A DNA stretch of 11,911 nt from Rubrobacter sp. (GTDB lineage Bacteria; Actinomycetota; Rubrobacteria; Rubrobacterales; Rubrobacteraceae), in NCBI GenBank assembly GCA_016781885.1, contig JADDPM010000065.1:1-11911 (forward strand), in the 5' to 3' direction. Every line of letters starts with the position of its first letter. The first letter of the stretch is position 1. Below are positions 1 to 8,100 of this stretch, in pieces. The position numbers were made by a program, and so were the translations under genes. The notes beneath the pieces were generated by a model. The model searched no databases. It was given only the letters and a program-made list of their open reading frames with translations, and had not been told where the DNA came from.

Positions 1-795
1 CTCGACGCTCGCCGCCCCGTGGCGTTTACTGAGTTTCTTTTTGTCCGGGCCGAGGACCTGCGGGACGTGGGCGAAGGCCGGTAACTTGTAGTCCAGAGCC
101 TTGTAGATGAGGATCTGGCGCGGCGTGTTGGAGAGGTGGTCGTCGCCCCTTATTACGTGGCTGATCTCCATCCATGCGTCGTCTACGGCGGCGGCGAAGT
201 TGTAGGTCGGGGTGTCGGTGGACTTCATCAGCACGAAGTCTTCGAGGTTCGCGTTCTCGAAGGTGACGGGACCCCGGATCATGTCCTCCACGACCGTCTG
301 CCCCTCGCGCGGTGTCTTCATGCGCACGGTGTACGGCTCCCCGGCCTGTATCCTCTTACGCGCCTCGTCCGGGTCCATCTCGCGGTACTCGCCGCCGGTG
401 TAGATGGGCTGCCGCTTCTCGGCCCGTGCCCTCTCCCGGAACTCCGCCAGCTCCTCGGGGGTGGCGAAGTCGTAGTAGGCGGCACCGGAATCCAGGAGCT
501 TCCTCGCTGCTTCGCGGTAGAGGTTGAAGCGTTCCGTCTGGCGGTAGGGGCCGTGGGGGCCGTCTACCTCGGGGCCCTCGTCCCATTCGAGGCCGATCCA
601 GCGCAGGGACCGCTTGAGCTGCTCGACCGATTCCTCCGTGGAGCGTTCGAGGTCCGTGTCCTCTATACGCAGGACGAACGTGCCGTTGTTCTTGCGGGCA
701 AAGAGCCAGTTGAAGAGTGCCGTCCTGACGCCGCCGACGTGCAGCGAGCCGGTGGGGCTCGGCGCGTATCTAACCCTGACCTGAGAATTATCCAT
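1..795 (-). CDS. gltX: Glutamyl-tRNA synthetase, N-terminal 265 residues (runs off the left edge)
   Basis: Class I aminoacyl-tRNA synthetase that charges tRNA-Glu with glutamate in the cytoplasm. The ATG at 795 opens with MDNSQVRVRYAPSPTG, followed by the HIGH-type signature as HVGG at residues 19-22. The KMSKS-type loop is seen as KLSKR at 254-258 (then HG), just before the window edge. These two motifs and the co-linear Rossmann fold sequence between them make the family certain. The zinc-ligand segment found in many bacterial GluRS (AYxCxCTPEEL) reads AYYDFATPEEL at about 106-115, so the two cysteines are absent and this enzyme probably lacks that zinc site, as in some other bacterial GluRS. 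The anticodon-binding half lies outside the window. It lies 71 nt downstream of lutC on the same strand. No strong Shine-Dalgarno sequence precedes the ATG. Confidence 0.97.
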   Translation of the reverse strand, partial: MDNSQVRVRYAPSPTGSLHVGGVRTALFNWLFARKNNGTFVLRIEDTDLERSTEESVEQLKRSLRWIGLEWDEGPEVDGPHGPYRQTERFNLYREAARKLLDSGAAYYDFATPEELAEFRERARAEKRQPIYTGGEYREMDPDEARKRIQAGEPYTVRMKTPREGQTVVEDMIRGPVTFENANLEDFVLMKSTDTPTYNFAAAVDDAWMEISHVIRGDDHLSNTPRQILIYKALDYKLPAFAHVPQVLGPDKKKLSKRHGAASVE

Positions 796-817
796 GCGCT
801 AAAGCTAGCACACGGCC

Positions 818-848
818 CAAAAGTAGGAAAGCCGCCGGAACCGCAGGC
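818..848 (-). terminator. Possible weak intrinsic terminator after lutC
   Basis: On the minus strand, between lutC and gltX, GCCTGCGG-TT-CCGGCGGC can fold into a stem with a two-base internal mismatch. A pyrimidine- and T-rich run (TTTCCTACTTTT) follows. It is correctly placed to end the lut transcript before gltX. The stem is imperfect and the T run is interrupted, so this is tentative. Confidence 0.3.
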
Positions 849-866
849 CCGCCGACGAGTCGAAGC

Positions 867-1523
867 TCAACCGGCGATTAGTACTTCCAAGGTGCGTGGT
901 CCGTGCACGCCCTCGACCCGGTTTAGCTCTATGTCCGAGGTCGCCGACGGGCCGGAGATAAAGGTGATCGCCCGTCTCTCTCCTTTCAAGGCCTCTTCGA
1001 GCTGCGCGAAAGCCTCAGGGACGAGACCTACGACCTGCTCCTCCCGCACGACGCACAGATGGTAGTCGGGCAGTAGCGTCAGGGCCCGGCGACCCTGCGC
1101 CTCCCCGACAGTTAGGACGATAGTGCCGGTCTGGGAGATGCCCAGGGCGCAGCCGGTGAGTACACCGTCGCTCCAGTCTAGCTCCTCGTTGGAGAGCCGC
1201 ATACTCGCGCCATCGCGTAGCAGCTCTATGCCGTCGGGGACCCAGCCCTCGGGAAGGCCGGGGGGTATGACGAGTTGCTTTATGCCGCGCCGCTCGCAGG
1301 CTTCGGCTATCGCGCGGGGCAGTTTGTCCTCGCTTACGCGGTGGACGGTCGCCTCGTACTCGGCTACTCTTTCGGCGAAGCGCGCGACGATCTCCTCGCG
1401 CGGGGCGTCGTCTCTATTGCGGTAGCCGCGTTCGACTGAGACGTCCCCGGGATGTTCGTCCTTCGGGACGTCGTGCGTGGCGCGACGGATGCGACGCAGG
1501 ATCTCCTCTCTCGCGGTGGTCAC
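867..1523 (-). CDS. lutC: LutC-type LUD-domain lactate utilization protein
   Basis: A 218-residue protein of the LUD (lactate utilization) family, the third part of the LutABC complex that oxidizes L-lactate to pyruvate in the cytoplasm. The start is the GTG at 1523, whose GTGA overlaps the lutB stop codon TGA (1520-1522), a classic translational-coupling junction. An open frame extends further upstream but only as an antisense-free shadow of lutB. Family landmarks are the glycine-rich segment TGCALGISQTGTIVLT at 123-138, LLPDYHLCVV at 150-159, and the C-terminal GPSATSDIEL followed by VEGVHGPRTLEVLIAG at 191-218, which is the usual LutC ending. Its length is close to that of known LutC proteins (about 220-240 residues). 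The domain lacks iron-sulfur cysteine clusters, as expected for LutC. Its exact catalytic contribution is not settled. Confidence 0.93.
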   Translation of the reverse strand: MTTAREEILRRIRRATHDVPKDEHPGDVSVERGYRNRDDAPREEIVARFAERVAEYEATVHRVSEDKLPRAIAEACERRGIKQLVIPPGLPEGWVPDGIELLRDGASMRLSNEELDWSDGVLTGCALGISQTGTIVLTVGEAQGRRALTLLPDYHLCVVREEQVVGLVPEAFAQLEEALKGERRAITFISGPSATSDIELNRVEGVHGPRTLEVLIAG

Positions 1524-3004
1524 GCGCCCGCCCCCGAGGAGTCTTTCGCCGAGCCGTTCCTCGACCTCCACCACTCCCGGAAGGTCTGCTCCGGGACGGG
1601 CTTTAGCTCGCGCGCCTCGGTCCAGCCGGCGAGCCTGCCGGGGAGACGGTGGATGGTGCCGCCCCTCGCCAGCGGCCACTGGCCTATCCGCGCCGCCCTC
1701 TGCGCTCCCTCGTAGAGCCTGCGGTCCGAGAAGGTCTTCGCCATCGCTTTCATCGCTACGTTCTCGGGATCGAGCTTGCCCTTTATGCTGCCCTCGTCCT
1801 GCTTGTGGCGCACTACCTTGCCGCGCAGGTGTATGAGCACCTCGGGGATGTTTATCTTCACCGGGCAGACCTCGTAGCACGCGCCGCACAGGGAGGAGGC
1901 GTAGGGTAGCGAGTCCGAGCCGGGCCTGCCAATGCCGACCAGTTGCGGCGTCAGGATCGCTCCTATAGGTCCCGGATAGACCGAGTTGTAGGCGTGACCG
2001 CCGGTCCGTTCGTAGACGGGGCAGACGTTCAGACAGGCCGAGCAGCGGATACAGTTCAGGGTCTGACGCCCGATCTCGTCGGCCAGCACCTCCGTCCGCC
2101 CGTTGTCCATGAGGACGAGGTGGAACTCCTGCGGCCCGTCGCCTTCCGATACGCCGGTCCAGAACGAGGTGTACGGGTTCATCCTTTCGGCGGTCGAGGA
2201 GCGAGGGAGGAGCTGCATGAAGACCTCGTAGTCTCGCCAGGTCGGGATGACTTTCTCGATCCCCATGAGCGTTACGAGCACGGGCGGGAGCGTCGTACAC
2301 ATCCGGCCGTTCCCCTCGGACTCGACGACGCACACCGTCCCCGTCTCGGCGACCGCGAAGTTGGCTCCGCTTATCCCGACCTTCGCCCCGAGGAACTTCT
2401 CGCGCAGGTACAGGCGCGCCACGTTGGCCAGGTCCGGCGGGTCGTCCGAGAGGCCCCGGGCGCCGAGCTTCCGCATGAAGAGCTCCCGTATCTCCGAGCG
2501 GTTCTTGTGGATCGCCGGCACCAGGATGTGCGAGGAGGTCTCCCCGGCGAGCTGGATGATGAGCTCCGCGAGGTCCGTCTCGAACGCCTCGATGCCCTCC
2601 CCTTCCAGGTGCTCGTTGAGCTTGGTCTCGTCGGTCGCGATGGACTTGACCTTGACCACTTCTCTGGCCTTGTGGCTCTTCGCGATCCCCGCGATGATCC
2701 CGTTCGCCTCCTCGGCGTCCCGCGCCCAATGCACCCGCCCCCCGGCCCTCTTCACGGACTCTTCGAGTTGAAGCAGGTACTCGTCGAGGTGGCGCAACGT
2801 ACGCTCCTTCAGGGCCCGGCCAGCCTCCCTGAGCTGCTCCCAGTCGGGCATCTCCTCGACGGCCACGGCCCGCTTGCGGCGGATGGTCTGGGTCGCCTTG
2901 CCGAGGTTGCGCCGGAGCTGGGTATCGGCGAGGCTCTCGCGGGCGGACTCCTCGAAGGACGGGGTCCTGCCGCCCGAGAAGGCGTCGGGGGCTTTGATCT
3001 CCAC
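1520..3004 (-). CDS. lutB: LutB-type lactate utilization iron-sulfur protein
   Basis: A 494-residue protein with an N-terminal LUD domain (about residues 70-300; core GISGANFAVAETGTVCVVES at 210-229) joined to a ferredoxin-like region. The first cluster is CIRCSACLNVCP with cysteines at 318, 321, 324 and 328. The second is CGACYEVCPVKI with cysteines at 373, 376 and 380. This order and length match LutB/YkgF, which is thought to carry electrons from lactate oxidation through 4Fe-4S clusters alongside LutA and LutC. The start is the GTG at 3004, 2 nt after the lutA stop TAA. The purine-rich GAGGAGAGGGAG at the end of lutA serves as its ribosome-binding site, so translation is probably coupled. 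The C-terminal 100 residues are basic and rich in Arg and Trp, as is common in the family. Confidence 0.96.
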   Translation of the reverse strand: MEIKAPDAFSGGRTPSFEESARESLADTQLRRNLGKATQTIRRKRAVAVEEMPDWEQLREAGRALKERTLRHLDEYLLQLEESVKRAGGRVHWARDAEEANGIIAGIAKSHKAREVVKVKSIATDETKLNEHLEGEGIEAFETDLAELIIQLAGETSSHILVPAIHKNRSEIRELFMRKLGARGLSDDPPDLANVARLYLREKFLGAKVGISGANFAVAETGTVCVVESEGNGRMCTTLPPVLVTLMGIEKVIPTWRDYEVFMQLLPRSSTAERMNPYTSFWTGVSEGDGPQEFHLVLMDNGRTEVLADEIGRQTLNCIRCSACLNVCPVYERTGGHAYNSVYPGPIGAILTPQLVGIGRPGSDSLPYASSLCGACYEVCPVKINIPEVLIHLRGKVVRHKQDEGSIKGKLDPENVAMKAMAKTFSDRRLYEGAQRAARIGQWPLARGGTIHRLPGRLAGWTEARELKPVPEQTFREWWRSRNGSAKDSSGAGA

Positions 3005-3006
3005 GG

Positions 3007-3750
3007 TTACTCCCTCTCCTCGGTGGCTTCGCTGGCGAGTATCTCAGCCAGGTGGACGGCCCTGACGCCGGCCCGCTGGCGCTTGAGGCCGCCGCCTATG
3101 TGCATCAGACAAGAGTTGTCCCCGGCGGTACAGACCTCGGCCTCCGTATCCAGGACGTGCCGGAGCTTGTCGGAGAGCATCGCGATGGAGGTGTCGGCGT
3201 TCTTGACCGCGAAGGTCCCGCCGAAACCGCAGCACTCTTTCGCCTCGGGCAGCTCGACGAGGTCCATGCCGTTCACGGCCCGCAGGAGCTTCAGGGGAGC
3301 GTCGCCGACTTTCAGCATCCGTAAAGAGTGGCAGGTCGGGTGGTAGGTGACCCGATGCGGGTAGTAGGCGCCGACGTCCGTCACCCCGAGCTTCTTGACC
3401 AGGAACTCGGAGAGCTCGAAGACCTTCGGTGCGAGCTCCTCGACGTCGGCGCCGAGGCGTTTGTCGTGCGCGAGCTCGGCGGCCATCGGGTAGAGCTCGC
3501 GGACCATGCCGGCGCACGAGCCCGAGGGAGCTACGACGGCGTCGTAGTCCTTGAAGACGTTCACGAAGCGGCGTACCAGCGGTATCGCCTCGCGCTGGTA
3601 GCCGGTGTTAAAGTGCATCTGGCCGCAGCAGGTCTGTTCGAGCGGAAAGTCCACCCTTACTCCCAGCCGTTCGAGCACCTCAACGGTCGCCCGGCCAGTC
3701 TCGGGAAAGAGCGTGTCGTTGAAGCAGGTGATGAAGAGCGCCACTCGCAA
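3007..3750 (-). CDS. lutA: LutA-type lactate utilization protein with two CCG domains
   Basis: A 247-residue (Fe-S)-binding protein of the CCG-domain family, the first gene of the lutABC operon for L-lactate to pyruvate oxidation. Two cysteine-rich (CCG) repeats are seen. The first has TCCGQMHFNTGY with C41/C42 and SGSCAG with C79. The second has HPTCHS with C140, ECCGFGGTF with C173/C174 and DNSCLMHIGGG with C214. This double arrangement is that of LutA/YkgE and of the C-terminal part of GlpC/HdrB-type proteins. I chose the TTG at 3750 because the protein then begins MRVALFITCFND, matching the family's usual N-terminus. AAGGGG (3757-3762) sits 6 nt upstream as a ribosome-binding site. A longer TTG start at 3780 would add ten non-homologous residues and place the binding site inside the gene. 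A GTG two codons further in is a third option. Confidence 0.93.
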   Translation of the reverse strand: MRVALFITCFNDTLFPETGRATVEVLERLGVRVDFPLEQTCCGQMHFNTGYQREAIPLVRRFVNVFKDYDAVVAPSGSCAGMVRELYPMAAELAHDKRLGADVEELAPKVFELSEFLVKKLGVTDVGAYYPHRVTYHPTCHSLRMLKVGDAPLKLLRAVNGMDLVELPEAKECCGFGGTFAVKNADTSIAMLSDKLRHVLDTEAEVCTAGDNSCLMHIGGGLKRQRAGVRAVHLAEILASEATEERE

Positions 3751-3807
3751 AGTCGACCCCTTCTCTCCGTCTGGGATCAAAGCTACAATCCCCCTTAACG
3801 TACTCCC

Positions 3808-3836
3808 GTATCATAGCTTATGTACCGTGCCGTCAA
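3808..3836 (-). promoter_or_regulatory. Candidate lut operon promoter with overlapping near-palindrome
   Basis: On the minus strand TTGACG (3831-3836) resembles a -35 box. TATGAT (3810-3815, five of six consensus bases) follows at a short 15-nt spacing. The region between 3808 and 3825 reads GTACATA-AGC-TATGATAC, an imperfect inverted repeat (one extra base in the right arm) covering the -10 box. That is where a repressor operator would be expected. In Bacillus the lut genes are controlled by the GntR-type repressor LutR, but no regulator gene is visible here, so a link to such a factor is only an inference. Confidence 0.35.
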
Positions 3837-3905
3837 CCATCATCAGCCGACGGCTACCTCGTAGTGCATAGAGGCCTCGCAGCCGGGTGAAGAGGGCGCC
3901 GGTAG

Positions 3906-4190
3906 TCAGACCAGGCTGCGGCCGAATCGCTCGATCAGGGCGCCGTGGTCTTTGTTCGGATTCTCGTAAGCTTTTAGCTTCTCGACCTCACTGGCGGAGA
4001 GCTCGTCGAGCCTGCCGGCGGCCTCCTCGGTGGTCAGCAGGTCGTAATCCTCTACCGGCGGGTCTGCAGCCTCGACACGGGTCCCGTGTCAAGAAGGAGA
4101 GAAGGGGGCGTACAAGAGACTCGCGCAGGCTCTGAACGACTCCTCGATCAATAACCGGGCAAACCTCGCGTTCTGCTCCTGAGCTGCCAT
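3906..4190 (-). pseudogene. Small helical hypothetical protein interrupted by one in-frame TGA
   Basis: From the ATG at 4190 the frame reads MAAQEQNARFARLLIEESFR and continues for 33 residues to a TGA at 4089-4091. The same frame then continues for 60 more codons to a normal TGA at 3906-3908. The downstream part has strong coding character: EDYDLLTTEEAAGRLDELSA, then EVEKLKAYENPNKDHGALIERF. It resembles a short helical domain of unknown function at the C-terminus of many small actinobacterial proteins (pattern LTxxEaxxRLdeLS..Ev.KL..YE...K....LieRf). No ATG, GTG or TTG start exists after the internal stop, so the second half cannot easily be an independent gene. The simplest reading is a recently broken gene, by a TGG-to-TGA change or compensating indels. 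Stop-codon readthrough is a less likely alternative. It is upstream of and co-directional with lutA. Confidence 0.5.
4074..4090. repeat. Perfect 17-nt palindrome GACACGGG-T-CCCGTGTC
   Basis: Eight-base arms are perfectly complementary around a single central base. As RNA it could form a 7-bp stem with a 3-nt loop. It includes the first base of the strand-opposite internal TGA of the interrupted ORF at 3906-4190. It has no T run, so it is not an obvious intrinsic terminator. It could be a protein-binding site or the scar of a local rearrangement. Confidence 0.6.
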
Positions 4191-4470
4191 GAGCCCGCTC
4201 GCGACCACCCTGCAACAATCCCGGTTCGCCTCGAGTTAAGTTTGCGCCGTGCCGGCCCTTCTGTCGGTCAAAAGGTCTCCTCTTCTTGCTCGTTCCGTAA
4301 CCGACCGCCTGCGGATCGATGCTTCACTAAAGAAGAGACGCAAAACACCGATCCGCGGATGGTAAACCCTTTCCCCTTACCCGCCACCTTTCGGTGACCT
4401 GGTTATACATTACATCTCTTGGCTCACGATGCACACATTTTTATGTATATTAGAAGTTTGTGCTGGCGGG
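4191..4470. other. Intergenic region downstream of the response regulator, with inverted repeats
   Basis: No credible coding frame is seen. Notable structures are GCGGATCG at 4311-4318 paired with CGATCCGC at 4349-4356 (8-bp arms, 30-nt spacer that itself contains CTTC...GAAG), and a compact hairpin at 4383-4398. The stretch from about 4399 to 4460 is distinctly AT-rich compared with the rest of the window. It lies upstream of the interrupted ORF and downstream of the response regulator, so it may contain the terminator of one and the promoter of the other. Confidence 0.5.
4383..4398 (-). terminator. GAAA-tetraloop hairpin after the response regulator gene
   Basis: On the minus strand GTCACC-GAAA-GGTGGC forms a 6-bp stem (one G-U pair) closed by a GNRA-type tetraloop, 72 nt past the response regulator stop codon. 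There is no following T run, so it is not a canonical intrinsic terminator. It could stabilize the 3' end of the mRNA or be fortuitous. Confidence 0.3.
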
Positions 4471-5193
4471 TCAGAGACGGCGTTCAGCGTTCTTGCTGTT
4501 TGGTGTGTCTCCTACCTCAGTCACGTCGCGGGTAGAGATCCAACCCTCCGCCAAGGCCTTGCTGGTGGCCTCGCCGCGGGAGCCGACACCCATCTTGGGG
4601 TAGAGGTTGGCGAGGTGGCGTTTGACGGTTGCCTCTGCGAGCCTAAGAGAGTAGGCGATCTGGCGATTCGAGAGGCCTCTGGCTACGAGGAGCAGTATCT
4701 CCAGCTCGCGGGCGGAGAGACCGCCCTCCTCCGCTGCTCTCTCTACCCTCTCGAAGGCGCCCCTCGGGGCGACCATTACCAGGTTCTCGTTCTGAGTACC
4801 GGCTGGGCTCTCGACTGCGGCGCGTACCGCCGCGAGCAACTCCTCGAGGGAGGCGCTCTTTACCAGGTAGGCGCTCGCACCGCGTCCCAGAAACTCCCGC
4901 ACCAGACGCGGCTCGTCGTGCATGGTCACCACCACGATCCTGGGGGGCGGCGAGAGCCGGAGGAGTCGGTCCATCGCCTCCCGCGCCCCCATGACCGGCA
5001 TCTCGACGTCCAGGACGACCACGTCGGGTCGCGTCTTTTGGGCCAACTTCACGACTTCGGCGCCGTTCTCGGCTTCCCCGACGACCTTTATGTATTCGTC
5101 GGTGGAGAGCATCTCCTTGAGTCCCTGGCGGAACATGGTATGGTCGTCCGCGAGTACCACCCTTATGGAACCTTTGGGGGGACGGTCCTCCAT
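4471..5193 (-). CDS. NarL/LuxR-type response regulator
   Basis: A 240-residue two-component response regulator. The receiver domain (about residues 10-125) has the acidic pair D16/D17 (LADDHTMFRQGL), phosphoacceptor D62 in VVVLDVEMPVMG, T90 in VVVTMHDE, and K112 in AYLVKSAS. The LuxR-type helix-turn-helix (about 158-212) reads LSARELEILLLVARGLSNRQ, then IAYSLRLAEATVKRHL, the recognition helix. Both phosphorylation and DNA-binding residues are intact, so it should be an active transcription factor. The ATG at 5193 follows the kinase stop TAG by 1 nt, with GGGAG at the end of the kinase gene as ribosome-binding site. This makes it the near-certain partner of the multi-PAS kinase. A 20-residue tail follows the HTH domain. 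Target genes cannot be deduced from the sequence. Confidence 0.95.
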   Translation of the reverse strand: MEDRPPKGSIRVVLADDHTMFRQGLKEMLSTDEYIKVVGEAENGAEVVKLAQKTRPDVVVLDVEMPVMGAREAMDRLLRLSPPPRIVVVTMHDEPRLVREFLGRGASAYLVKSASLEELLAAVRAAVESPAGTQNENLVMVAPRGAFERVERAAEEGGLSARELEILLLVARGLSNRQIAYSLRLAEATVKRHLANLYPKMGVGSRGEATSKALAEGWISTRDVTEVGDTPNSKNAERRL

Positions 5194-5194
5194 C

Positions 5195-8100
5195 CTACTC
5201 CCGCCCCGAGAGGGGGATGCTTACCTCGATCCGCGTGCCGCCGCCCGGGGCGCTCTCGAGGCGCAAGGAGCCACTAGCGAGCGCCGCCCGCTCTCGCATG
5301 GACTTGAGCCCGCCGCCCGTGCGCACCCCTTGCGGGTCGAAGCCGCGCCCGTTGTCCTCGATCGAGCTGGAGACCTCCTCTGGCGTAACCTCCACGGCCA
5401 CCGATATAGTCTTCGCGCCCGAGTGCGACACGGCGTTCCGCACGCCCTCCCGCAGGGTCAGGAACAGCTGATCCTGCAACCTTTGCGGAACGAGCGAGCT
5501 ATCGCCCTCTACGGATACCTCGGCGTGCATGTCCGGCGGAACGGCGGTCGAGATCAGGTGCGAGAGGGCCGGCTCGAGGTCGTACTCGACCTGGTTGCGG
5601 AGCATCATGGAGAGGTCGCGGGTGGCCTCCAGGGCGGTCTTCGTCGTCTCCCTGGCGAGCGCCAGCTTGCGGTTGGCTTCGTTGGGGTTGCGTCCCTTGA
5701 TGGCCTCGTGGAGCTCCAGGCTCTGGTGAACCACCGCCATCGAGTGGGCCACGCGGTCGTGCAGCTCGCGGCTGATCCTCTGTCGCTCCTCGGCCTCGGC
5801 GCGGGCTCGCCACTCTTGGGCAAGGAACCGGTCGCGCTCCTCTTCGGCCTTTTTGCGCTCGGTGATGTCCGTCGAAACGCCCACAATGCCGACTGCGTGG
5901 CCCTGCGCGTCGTAGATCAAGGAATCGGTGACGTGGGCGGGGAACGTAGAGCCGTCCTTACGACGGACGACAAGCTCACCTTCCCACGTTTCGCCGGTCC
6001 GGAGTCGCTCCATGATCTCTTCGGCGACCGCGGCTTCCTCGAGGTCGACGGTTAGCCCCATGATATTGCGGCCCAACGCTTCCTCGCGCGGCCAGCCGTA
6101 GAGATTCTCGGCATACTCGTTCCAGTAGGTTACCGTACCTTGTAGATCGGTGGCTATGACCGCGGCCTGGACCTGCTCGAGTAGCTGCGTCTGCAACAGT
6201 ATCTGCTCCTCCGCCTGCTTATGCTCGGTAATATCCTCGCAGATGAGTAGACCGATCTTATTCCCATCAGGGCCTTCCACGATGCGCAGGTTTTCCCTGG
6301 CCCACATTATGCTCCCGTCCTTGCGGAGCTTGCGTGCCTCCCAACTGCTGAGCCGTTCGAGATCCTGCAAGCACATACCGAGGTAGCGTGAGATGCCTTC
6401 TCTGTCCTCTTCATGGAAGATGTTGAGTATCGGATAACCAACCAGCTCTTCGCCCGTGTAACCGAGCTGCTGGGCACCGGAGCGGTTTACCGATAGCACC
6501 GTTCCTCGTGCATCCACTGTGAAGTACATAAACGGGTTATCCTCGTACAGGGCCTTGTACCGCTCTTCGCTCTTGCGCAGCGCTTCCTCTGCCCGCTTGC
6601 GCTCGGTGATGTCGACGAAGGCCACGATAGAGCCTCTGGTGACCCCATCTTCGATTATAGGAGACGACGAGTATTCAACAGGGAACGAACTCCCGTCCCG
6701 GCGCCAAAAAACCTCATCGTCGACCCGTACTCCCCGCTCTTCTCGAAAAGCCTGGTAGATCGGGCACGCTTCTGTAGGGTAGGGGGCCCCTGCTTTGTGG
6801 CTGTGATGGCAAATCTCGTGCATGTCCTTGCCGAGAAGCTCCTCTGGGGCGTAGCCGAGCATTTGTGCTGCGGACCTATTGAGGAAAGTGCATGTTCCTT
6901 GCAGGTCTACCCCGTAGATACCTTCGTCGGTCGATTCCAGGAGCAGCTTCATGTGCTTCGCCAACTGCAGCTTCTCTTCTTCCATCCGCTTGCGCTTGGT
7001 AATGTCGCGCGAGACGGCTATGATCTCTTGTACCGCGTTCGTCTCCGGGTCTTTGACCGTCCGGCTGGTCGTTTCGAACCAGATGTAGGATTCGTCTTTG
7101 CGATAGATCCGGTAGCTGACGGTGTAGGTGTCGGGCAGCTCCAGTATCGAGGAGTGAACTCCCCTTATCGCTTCCAGGTCTTCGGGGTAGAAGAACTCGT
7201 AGGCGGAGCGCCCGACGAGCTCTTCGGGCTCGTACCCGAGCAGCGAGCGGCAGGCAGGCGAGGCGTAGGTGTACACACCTTCGGGCGTGTGCTTGGAGAT
7301 CATGTCGGTCGAGTTGGCGGCGATCAGCCGGTAGAGCTCCTCCCTGCTCTTGAGCTCCTCCTCGGCCTTCTTGCGCTCGGTCATGTCTTCTATCGTGGCT
7401 ACGGCTCGCAGCGGTCGCCCCTTGGGGTCGCGGATGGCGGTCGCGTTCACGCGCACCCAGACCACCGTGCCATCCTTGCGCACGTACCGTTTCTCGGTTT
7501 CGTACTCGTCGATCTCTCCGCGCACCATACGATTGAACCTGTCGTATTCACAGTTCTGGTCCTTAGGGTGTGTGATCTCGGTGAACGTTAGACCTAGCAG
7601 TTCCTCGGGTTCGTAGCCGGTGATCTCGCACAACCGGCGGTTGACGCGCAGAAAGCGGCCGGTCTCCAGGTCGGCCTGGGCCTTGCCGACGCCCGCGAGC
7701 TCGAAGATGGTGCGGTACTCTTCCTCGCGCGCCCGGAGCTTCTTCTCGGCCTTCTTCTGCCCGGTGATGTCCGTGGTATAGACGGAGATTCCGGCGGGCG
7801 AGGGGTAGACACGGTGGGATAACCAACAGTCGAGCTTCGAGGAGTAATGCTCGAACTGCGTGGCGCTCCCCTTCTCCTCTGCCCGGATCAGCTCCGCGGA
7901 GGCCACACCCTCAGCCAGCTCGGGGAACGGCTCCAAAACGCTCTTGCCGAGCAACTCCTCCCGAGACCAGCTGGTAAGACTAACCGCCTGATCGTTGACA
8001 CAGATCACGCGCCACTGCCGGTCGAGTGCAAAGAAGGCGCCGCCGACGCTCTCCAGAACCTCGCGCAGCTGCTCGCGGGATTCCTCGGCCTCGGCGTGGG

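Noticed and set aside
1943..3346. Long plus-strand open frame (467 codons) opposite lutA/lutB
   Set aside because: It is antisense to two certain genes, Arg/Val/Leu-rich and without family motifs; long antisense frames are expected in GC-rich DNA.
4074..4091. Bacterial SECIS element for selenocysteine at the internal TGA
   Set aside because: The hairpin includes the TGA itself and has only a 1-3 nt loop, unlike known SECIS elements, and the protein resembles no selenoprotein family; kept only as a low-probability alternative.
4922..6055. Plus-strand 377-codon frame opposite the kinase and response regulator
   Set aside because: It is antisense to well-supported genes and has no recognizable domains.
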